Assembly: GCA_003194525.1 (NCBI GenBank)
Contig: NBIV01000083.1
Span: 124,001-188,000 of the forward strand
DNA: 64,000 nucleotides
Direction: 5' to 3'
From: Gracilariopsis chorda
Lineage: Eukaryota; Rhodophyta; Florideophyceae; Gracilariales; Gracilariaceae
Notes under the pieces: generated by a model
Told to the model about the DNA's origin: nothing
Seen by the model: only the letters and a program-made list of their open reading frames with translations
Database searches by the model: none
Shown: piece after piece, positions 53,192 through 64,000 of the stretch
Layout: each line of letters begins with the position of its first letter
How positions within the stretch are numbered: position 1 is the stretch's first letter
Program-made: the position numbers and the translations under genes

Positions 53192-54250
53192 TAGGCGCGA
53201 AGCTTTGGAGAGCCGTCATCTTCAGCCATGTGCGTAGCGGTCCAACCGACGAACCAACTTTTGGGCTCAAACGCGGATTTAGGCAGCGTAAAATATTCTG
53301 CCCGTTCTATCTATGTGTGAACGGTACAGTAGCAGGTTAGGTTGCTAACCTTCACAATTCACCCTTGTCTGTACGAACATGTATCTATGCTTTATTAACC
53401 CGGTCTAGCTAGTAGAGTGCGATGCCATGTCAAAGAGCAAGGACCTGTGAACCTAGCTAGACAGCAGCATGCCGCATGATGGCCTTTGGTGCTTCACTGA
53501 AGCAGAACGGTTGTGCCCTTGCGCGACATGACGTTCTGAGATCTCTTGATAGTGCCCTTCATAGACTCAACAACCTCCGTGACGATCTGCATACTGAAGA
53601 GTACAGAGGTTATCGGTATGTTTTCGTGAGGGTTCTCGCAAGACTGAACTGCAAATGTGAACGTTCTCTTATCCGTGATGAGTGTACACTCACAATAGAG
53701 TTGCCACTAAGTGCTGCTTTCTTCTGCTGAGCTGTACAGCTTGAACAAAACTCCGGATGAAGATTATGCGCTCTTGAGCATGGCAGCTTAGGGTGTTTCT
53801 TTTCGAAATCTTTGTAGAACTATATCCTCTAGAAAGAAGCTTCTTTCTTCTCACGACACTACCATAAACAGTTCTGTGGCGACCGAGTTTTATTTAGAGC
53901 TACGTCTAAATTTCTTTTTGTATTGTACGCAACGCCGCTAGATGAACCAATCTTTCACATTTCCTTTACTAGAACTTGATCAGAATACAGAAATTGTAAA
54001 GGAGAGGTTTGTGATTTATGAGAGCAGATGGCCAGATCATGTGTTGCAGTCCTGAAAGGATATGGCCAAAGGATATCACTTTTCTCAACAGTCCTTTCGC
54101 AGCTCTGCTGATACGAGGATTCTTCTATTGATAGCAAAGGGCGCAATTCACTAGTCATGGCGTGTTGAACTTGTTATCGTTGTTGTTTATGTGCGAGTCT
54201 CTATCCAAATAAGCGGTATGGAGTTTCCAAAGAAGCGCTGTCCTCCTGCA
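53192..54250. other. Intergenic region, nothing recognised
   Basis: About 1 kb without gene-like sequence I can support. A frame at 53476-53730 (+) has protein-like composition but no start context, family or neighbour support. Confidence 0.4.
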
Positions 54251-54879
54251 AAGGCCAGCATCTTCGTTACAAACTGTTTCACGAATACTAAGTTCCATCA
54301 CCGACAAAAGAGGCTGTTTCGTTGATATCGTTTGGATACCCGGGCACTGCGGCCTTCCGCAGAATGAACGGGTGGATAGCCTTGCAAAGCAAGGTTTGAG
54401 CACTCCTTTGAAAGATCAAGTCAGAGTACCGGTCTACTTTGAGGACGCCAAGACACGAATAATGGCTGCCTCTAGAGCCAAGCCTCTGATCAATGATGTC
54501 TCAGAAGAACTACAAAACATCATATCGCCGCGGAAAGCAGAAGTCACGCTGTCTCAGATCTATGTAGGACACACGCCGAAGCTTCACCCTGTTGCAAGCT
54601 ACATAGAAGGGAAACCATCACAATGTGACTGTAACACGCACGCTATCAACAGCGCTGAACACTATGTGCTTCGTTGTCCTAAGCGGACAGATTCTAGGAG
54701 ACGCGAGCTTCCTGCCGCAGCAGAGAGAAAAGGTAAGACTCTGGCGGAGATAGTCCGCCAGTGGCCACAGAAGTTGTTAGCCTTTCTTAGGAGAGAGGGT
54801 TTTCTCATTAAAAGAAAAAACCTCTATCAGTATGCCGTAATAAGACATATTGAACCCAAAATAAAGAAGAAGGCCAGCA
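54251..54879 (+). mobile_element. 5'-truncated LINE with end of RNase H domain and C-terminal tail
   Basis: The insert at 54261-54869 (609 bp) is flanked by a perfect 10-bp duplication AAGGCCAGCA (54251-54260 and 54870-54879). The + strand encodes the end of a LINE RNase H domain (FVDIVWIPGHCGLPQNERVD, then SLAKQG), a C-x-C...H-x4-C motif (CDCN...EHYVLRC) and a tail RTDSRRREL ... LAEIVRQWPQKLLAFLRREGF. The 3' end is TATGCCGTAATAAGACATATTG followed by AATAAAGAAGAAG. An open frame persists from 54372 to 55004, running out of the element. Insertion is moderately young, as the frame is largely open. Confidence 0.85.
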
Positions 54880-55570
54880 CCTCTTCCAGCCACTTTCGTG
54901 CTATCTCCGCAGCTGTAGGCCCTCGTCAATCTCTGGACGGCGGAAGCTCACTGCGTCTAGATCGAATACGTCGGCGCACCGTTGCAGGAAATGATCAACC
55001 GTGATCTTGCTTACAATCGTAAACTTCCTACTCAGGGCTTTGCTGCAGGAGGCTATCCCTATGACCCTACCTCCAGATACGGCATGTTCATGACACATTG
55101 TGTTGTTTTGGCGCAACCTTCTTCACCGATCTATTCATGACTTTAAATTTTTTTTGGTTTTGTGGGCGGGAAGGCGCAAAATTTTGGGAATCAGAGCGGC
55201 CATGGATTGCATTCCTATGGAGTGCAACCCATCCCCATAAAGCACAAGAGCATTTGATCCAAACCTGCTCGCACTGAAGACGTTTCAAGCTACAACCCTT
55301 GTACTACTATAGTGCAAGGGTATGGGTGAGCCTATCTTGTTGAGAAGGAAGATTCAGCTCGGAACAAAGCAAATGATCTGTATCTAGGAGAAGGATCAAA
55401 GTCCATAACCGATATAGCCGTTCGGCTGTTGCTCTTTACAGCACATTTCTGATTCTTCGGTATATGGAGACCAGGTCGCCTTTTCCGCTCCTCTAGGAGA
55501 AGGCCGCTGTGAAACAGCCCCCATTGGCACCGGCTCTTTGACGACTCTGGCCTTGCTCTCCCAATTGAAC
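54880..55570. other. Intergenic region
   Basis: No supported gene. A small hairpin-forming sequence (CCCTTG...CAAGGG) sits at about 55297-55320. Confidence 0.4.
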
Positions 55571-57034
55571 ATGACGACTTTTTCTCGGAAGTGGCCGGCG
55601 GGACTGGATGCCGTACCCCTAAATCCGCCACTCCCCACTCTTATCCCAGCGGACCATGTTCTCCGTCACCTTCGGACATTGTTATTTGGAGCTACACAGA
55701 ATGGAGAACACCTAACGACGTTGGTAGGAAGACAGTCCGTTGCACCAGGGACCGTACACCCGTCCCCACTTGCCACCGAATCGCATACATCCAATGCTGT
55801 CAGCTTAGTCATAGATGGATTTGCGCACACCCTATCCCCGAACACAGTTCCAATACCTGTTTATGCGCAGCTGACTGATGAGCCTCCTGTAGTGAAATAC
55901 CTTCCCCCTGGCGATACGACCCTGACGGCCTTTCCCATTGCAGCGCTGTGCCGTATGAGTGGAACAGATCTCGAAGTAACCTTCTCTGTTCGTGTACAAG
56001 ATATTGAGTTTCACTCTTTTGAGGAACAGCCGCTTAGCACATCGGACGTGAAGCTTTCTGAGAATAGCCTGTCAATCTTACTCCGAACAGAACCTTGCGA
56101 CAAACACGGTCTACTGGAGCAGCGAAGCACGACAAGTTTGTCAGTTCAACCAGTTCGCCTTCGCGACACGACAGGTATTACTCGAGTAGCCGGTGCATGG
56201 TGCGCAGGAGATTCCAGTGAGTATTTGTCTGCCCTTGCAGCATTAGGACGTCATCTAGCCCGTCGTCGAAATCGTCGCATCGCACTCAGTTCCCCAACGG
56301 CTTCTATTCCCACTGTAGCGAAAGTTTTGGTACTGCGATTTGACAATTCCGCAATATGGACTCGGTGGTTGTACATTCTGGTTAAGCCAACTACTACAAA
56401 ATGGTTCTCAGTATGCTTCGGAAATGCAGCTCCTAGTATCCCTTTAGCGTTTGAGCCCTCACAACCTCTTGAAACTAGTGGTACGCCTGCCCGAGAAAGA
56501 AGAGCTCGAGACACACATCGACGCCACAAATCCCGGTATCATGCAGGCTCTGGTCAGGGAGTCAAAACACGTTCTAGAGGCGACGCCGCGGACCGGAGAA
56601 GGACAAGCGGCGAAGGAAGCACATTGGCAGATAGTACAGGCGCAGGTACTGCTTCGGCGTTCGCTACTGCTCGAAGGAAATCATCAAAGAATTCAACTCT
56701 GTCAAGTTCTGATGACATGGAAAAAGAAGAGGCGTTCATGACTGAAAGAATGCGAGAACTGAAATACGAAGACGATGGGACAGAGACTGTTGGAACGAAT
56801 TGTCAAGACGCAGGCACGTCTGCTCCCGTTCGAATACGGGATGTGGCGATATCTGATGAAGACACAACGCGGCTTTCAGGTGAAGGCACAACTGGCTTTG
56901 GATCGGTCAGTCGCAGTAATGGAAGCTCGACACTGCATGGAGCATACAGTGAAGATGAGGCAACACTTACCGACCTTTGCCGCAAATACCTCAACGTGGA
57001 CTACGATGAAGCGGTATCCAAAGGGTTGTACTAA
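55571..57034 (+). CDS. Unrecognised protein, 487 aa, ordered N-half and low-complexity C-half
   Basis: From the ATG at 55571 the first about 290 residues look like a beta-rich domain (e.g. TVPIPVYAQLTDEPPVVKYL, DLEVTFSVRVQDIEF, VAKVLVLRFDNSAIWTRWLY). The next about 110 are Arg/Ser/Thr-rich, and the end is acidic and regular (EDEATLTDLCRKYLNVDYDE). No family recognised. The + frame at 56451-56741 is also open and looks more protein-like than the annotated one over that span (KLVVRLPEKEELETH, then helical EAHWQIVQAQVLLRRSLLLEG), so an intron or frame error in the middle of the gene is possible. No signal peptide or membrane helix is evident. Confidence 0.55.
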   Translation: MTTFSRKWPAGLDAVPLNPPLPTLIPADHVLRHLRTLLFGATQNGEHLTTLVGRQSVAPGTVHPSPLATESHTSNAVSLVIDGFAHTLSPNTVPIPVYAQLTDEPPVVKYLPPGDTTLTAFPIAALCRMSGTDLEVTFSVRVQDIEFHSFEEQPLSTSDVKLSENSLSILLRTEPCDKHGLLEQRSTTSLSVQPVRLRDTTGITRVAGAWCAGDSSEYLSALAALGRHLARRRNRRIALSSPTASIPTVAKVLVLRFDNSAIWTRWLYILVKPTTTKWFSVCFGNAAPSIPLAFEPSQPLETSGTPARERRARDTHRRHKSRYHAGSGQGVKTRSRGDAADRRRTSGEGSTLADSTGAGTASAFATARRKSSKNSTLSSSDDMEKEEAFMTERMRELKYEDDGTETVGTNCQDAGTSAPVRIRDVAISDEDTTRLSGEGTTGFGSVSRSNGSSTLHGAYSEDEATLTDLCRKYLNVDYDEAVSKGLY

Positions 57035-60497
<3,463 letters not shown>

Positions 60498-61009
60498 TCG
60501 TTTTTCGCGAAATGTGTGTGTAGCCTGTAATACGCATTGTGAGGGTGGAGGATGTGAAACAGGTTTTAACGTGAACGCCAGTCTATATTTGAGCTGTACT
60601 TCATAAACCAATTTGCTGTTGTAAATAGATGCGATCCAAGTGCCCACCTATCAAAGCACATGAGAACTTGGCGTAGCCCATGACTAATGACACAAGGCAC
60701 TGAACAGTACTGCTATGTCTAGTAGTGTTTGGGTGTGTGTGTCTGTTTATATGAGCTCGTGTCTCTACTTCCAAGACTATGGTAGGGGTTTGGTTGAGAA
60801 GAACCCCTCTCTTGATAACCCACCAACTTTTCTGGCCATGCTCTTACTATTGATTCGGCGTCAGAACCTTGCCTCTCTCGGAGAGGTGGAAGTTCTCTAC
60901 GTCGCGACGCCGCTCTTCGGCGGCATCTAAGAACGAAATGGTCTACACTACTTAGTATGTTGAGCCCACATCCGAGCGAGCAGCAACATTTCCTGTTGTG
61001 GATAAACGT
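60498..61009. other. Region downstream of CDC48, nothing recognised
   Basis: About 500 bp; 3' end of CDC48 expected at its start. Short LINE-like traces may occur from about 60780 on but without clear boundaries. Confidence 0.35.
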
Positions 61010-61126
61010 AGAAACAGGTTAGCTTTCCTGCGGAGAGAGAGGTTTTTCATATGAGAAACCACTATCAGCATGCCGTAATCAGGCAGGCTGAACCCACAAT
61101 AAAGAAGAAGAAGAATTAGAAACAGG
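61010..61126 (+). mobile_element. 97-bp LINE 3'-end unit with perfect TSD
   Basis: The insert at 61020-61116 lies between perfect copies of TAGAAACAGG (61010-61019 and 61117-61126). It consists only of the last part of the LINE: an equivalent of the FLRRE..F codons, then CAGCATGCCGTAATCAGGCA, and a tail AATAAAGAAGAAGAAGAA. Confidence 0.88.
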
Positions 61127-61357
61127 GTGTGGTGTTGGGGCCTGACCGGTAAATATTTGCGCCAAGGCAGTATGCCCTCTTCTCAGAATCGCTATATTTA
61201 GCAGCGGCTCTGGAACTTCTTCTATTGGCTCTGCGCTAGTCTGTCGAGGAGTAGAGAGCAGAAGACGAGCGAGCGAGTGTCATCGACTGTCATCGAAACA
61301 AAGCTGGAAAAGCATTAGTATATCCACCTAGTCGGGCTTTGATACGGGAATCAGGAC

Positions 61358-61478
61358 AACCCTCATGACTTGTCAGCCTTTCTTGGGAGAGAGATGTTCT
61401 TCTCATAAGAAAACACTACTAATATGCCGTAATCAGGCATACTGAGCTTACAATACAGAAGAAGAAGAACCCTCATGA
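61358..61478 (+). mobile_element. 99-bp LINE 3'-end unit with perfect TSD
   Basis: The insert at 61369-61467 lies between perfect copies of AACCCTCATGA (61358-61368 and 61468-61478). Content and start point are nearly the same as in the unit at 61020-61116: it begins in the segment matching AGCCTTTCTTAGGAGAG of the longer copy at 54 kb and ends in an AATACAGAAGAAGAAG tail. Confidence 0.88.
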
Positions 61479-61830
61479 TATCAGGTTGAAGTACACCCTG
61501 CGAAAGTAATCACAAGCAATGTGACATGGCTGATCATGACCACATGGTGGAGGTTGTACAACGTTCAACGTCTTATGTTCTTCCTATTCGTGCAGTCCGG
61601 TCAGATTCGAGATGATTGCATAGCATCAGCGAAGCATTCATGCAGACCCAGTTGTCGACCACTTTCGGCGTAAAAGAGAGCTTCAGCTGCGCATCCAGCA
61701 ACGCTGTCCATCATACGCGAATCATAGACATGTAGGTGATACATTTTTGACTGAACATGTAGCTCCTTCGCGACGGTAGTCTCTGCTACTAACATTCACC
61801 ATCTTCTTCTAAGAATATGTATCAGTTCTC

Positions 61831-62386
61831 ACATCCAGCGAGGTGTTCTTCTTCTTCTTCTTTATTGTGGACAACAGCTTTCTATTACTAAGCTGAAGGA
61901 GAGCTTTCAGTAAAAGCTTTCTCTTTTCAGGAAGGCCAAGAACTTCTCTGGCTCATGTCGGATTAACTGCTGTATACTTTCCTTACAGTTTCTTGGGAGA
62001 CCAGCTAACATCTCTCTACGGGCTGCATTTATTCGAGGGCATCGGGGTGTTAATAGCCCAGTTCTATACAGGTCATGTTTCTACGTTTCATGCCGATGCT
62101 TCCTTCCTTACAAAGCGAACGATAAGATGTGAATGCTCGAGAAGAGCGAAGAAGACCGTAGGCCATTACATGTTACGATGCCAGTTGATCGACCAGACTA
62201 GGAGAGATCGTCTTCCTAGTTCGCGTGAGAGAAGGGGAAAGTCGATCAGAGATATAATTAGGCTGTGGCCAAACAAGTTCCTTGGTTTCCTGCGGAAAGA
62301 GAAGTACCTCTAGACGATACTTCTACCCATAATGCAGCAATTAAGCATTGAGGGCCCATAATAAACAACAACAACAACATCCAGCG
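61831..62386. mobile_element. Composite LINE insert with two outward-facing 3' ends
   Basis: A 10-bp direct repeat ACATCCAGCG (61831-61840 and 62377-62386) flanks 61841-62376. The left part (about 61845-61970) is the minus-strand 3' end of the LINE family, starting with the reverse of the AATAAAGAAGAAGAAG tail. The right part (to 62376) is a + strand LINE end encoding C-x-C...H-x4-C (CECS...GHYMLRC), RRDRLP, DIIRLWPNKFLGFLRKE and ending in an (AAC)n tail. The two segments are related but not identical subfamilies. Confidence 0.7.
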
Positions 62387-62768
62387 TGTCGGTTTACATT
62401 CTCAGATAGAAGCACGGCTGTTCTATCCAATAATTCCCCGAAAACGGGCACATGTCACAACTTTCATGATAAAGAGGTTTCGTATAAGTAATGCTTATGA
62501 ACTCTGTGAGATACCATTGTATCATGTTTTGCCTCTTGGGGTGAGAGACAAGACGTTCTAAGAGTCTCCGCCTTCTGATTGCAGTTCCCTGTCCAAGGGG
62601 TTTCTCAATGTTAATATGGGTTATGGATGTGTGTGTGTGGTTACGGGCACGTGCCCCTAATTCCAAGGCAACGGTATTCACTTTCTACAAGTAGAATGCT
62701 AGGGGTTATGGATAGACTACACAGGAAAGCACATTCCTAACTCTTGATATATAAATGTGTATTTAGAA

Positions 62769-63091
62769 GTCACGTTTGGATTATACATTCGGGTCTCCCC
62801 GCAGAAGTTTTGTACCATTCTACTACGTCTTGGAATACCAGTTGGTGAGCGTAACACGGCTGCTGTAGGGTGGGAGCAAGCAACAGCCATCAACAATATT
62901 TTGAGTCGGAAGTTAAGACGGGTGTGACGGGGTAGAGAGAACTTGTCATTCACGAGGAGTAGCTAGCGGTTAACCTTAGTTTTTGAGAGATTGAGAAGGA
63001 ATTATGATAAGTTCTACCACAGCGTCGCAATTAGACAATGTGTGCCCATAAAGAAGAAGAAGAAGAAGAAGAAGAAGAAGACGTCACGTTT
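62769..63091 (+). mobile_element. Probable LINE 3' end with (AAG)n tail
   Basis: The sequence GTCACGTTT occurs at 62769-62777 and 63083-63091, enclosing about 305 bp that end in CAATTAGACAATGTGTGCCC and an AAG tail. The 3' end resembles the other LINE ends here; the 5' part is diverged and I cannot read a protein from it. Less certain than the other copies. Confidence 0.5.
63049..63081. repeat. (AAG)n microsatellite tail
   Basis: About ten AAG units directly after CCCATA, the expected 3' tail of the LINE family in this window. Confidence 0.9.
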
Positions 63092-64000
63092 CCATAGGTT
63101 GTGAGAGAAGATCCAGACTTCCTGGGTTCTCAGTTCGAATCGATGGCAGAACTATCTCAAGCTCTCTACAGACAAGAACGCCAGAAACGCATCTAATCAT
63201 TGTCCATCCACTGTACTCATTTGAGATATGGCATTCTATTCGTTCGACGAAGAAGACTAACTTGGGTTTGAACGTACAAACTCTAGACGCGATGATCAAT
63301 TTCAAAGATGATTTTCGTTCCGAAGCAGAGGGCAGTGGAGGTCGATTTGGCTTTCTCCATGATTCGCATCAGAAGGATTGTTGGGATGGTCACATCTCGA
63401 AGGGCCGTGGAATGCAGTGCATCACAGGTGGGGAAGAAGACGTTACAATGGTGATACTTCTGACAACGAGAGCTTTGCCTTCCTGACATTATCACGACAG
63501 TGTCTATCTTCTTATTCTATGATTTAGAACTAAGTTAACGGTTGGTTCGGAAGAAACGTCGAGCCACTACGTTTACAAAAACACTCGCATTCGTATTCTT
63601 GTCTGCAGCATGAATAACTTGCGGTCACATCAAGTGTGAAGGATCGCTGGCTGAGAATTACGATAACAAATACGTTGGAGTTCCACGAATAGTGCACCGC
63701 TAGCTGATTCGTTTCGGATGCAGCCTCCGGCATAAAGTTGTTCTCCGCGTGTCCTACGCTAATGTTCCACGGCGTTTGCTCACAAAAGTTACAGGACTGC
63801 AGACATGATTCCGTGAGAAGAACCATCGTATAGGCAACCAACGATTGAAAGCGTTACACATTAGTGTGTGGGAGACCTCTGACTTGTGTCGCAGCTGTAA
63901 CATCTGGTCGATACCGCTCATCTTCTTCTTCAACGTTCATACGAACTACATGGCACCCAAGCAAACCTCTTCCGGCCCACTCTGTTGGGGTTAAAGAAAG
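63092..64000. other. Right end of window, no gene recognised
   Basis: Open frames on the minus strand (63283-63495, 63530-63841) have fairly normal composition but no recognisable motif or start context. Possibly decayed repeat DNA. Confidence 0.35.

Noticed and set aside
63262-63841. Frames near the right edge considered as LINE endonuclease remnants
   Set aside because: I could not find the APE motifs; composition alone is not enough.

Overview
The window looks like nuclear DNA of a plastid-bearing eukaryote, most probably a red alga. The evidence is two nuclear genes for plastid proteins (cpFtsY and a YlmG/YggT protein), a plant-type galactonolactone dehydrogenase, a GT77-type glycosyltransferase, very few and short introns (87-194 nt where one can be read), and tightly packed genes on both strands. 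The assignment to Rhodophyta is inference; plastid ancestry is well supported.

Layout. 1-10 kb: a Golgi-type glycosyltransferase and a Bud20/ZNF593 zinc-finger protein, set in long, strongly strand-skewed non-coding DNA. 10-16 kb: a TAF1C/Rrn6-like protein and a neutral sphingomyelinase. 16.4-24.8 kb: two nearly complete DNA transposons side by side, a 5.7-kb Mutator-like element carrying a Ulp1-type protease and a 2.5-kb pogo-like element, the second ending about 105 bp before the start codon of an SDR gene. 25-31 kb: the SDR, a UBE2Q-type E2, ribosomal protein eL34, a Yhm2-type mitochondrial carrier and two candidate small membrane proteins. 31.5-46 kb: a bZIP factor, a hypothetical gene, cpFtsY, a hemerythrin-like helical protein, YlmG, proteasomal ATPase Rpt2 and a cullin. 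47-57 kb: a Ser-rich small ORF, a TCAIM-like protein, GLDH, TFIIH subunit Tfb2, a LINE 3' fragment and an unrecognised 487-aa protein. 57.9-60.5 kb: CDC48/p97. 60.5-64 kb: gene-free DNA with several short LINE 3' ends.

The host genes are ordinary housekeeping functions (ubiquitin/proteasome: UBE2Q, Rpt2, cullin, Cdc48; transcription: TAF1C, Tfb2, bZIP; ribosome: eL34, Bud20; plastid: FtsY, YlmG; mitochondrion: Yhm2, GLDH, TCAIM). They do not form one pathway. The less ordinary parts are the Ulp1-MULE with its 343-bp inverted repeats, a set of LINE 3' ends with perfect 10-12 bp target duplications (including two about 97-99 bp units that start at the same point), a 69-bp perfect palindrome between two divergent genes, and repeated G-to-C strand-skew switches next to long G/C homopolymers. 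Four otherwise good coding regions are interrupted by single-base length changes in or beside homopolymers, which points to residual sequencing error more than to real decay.
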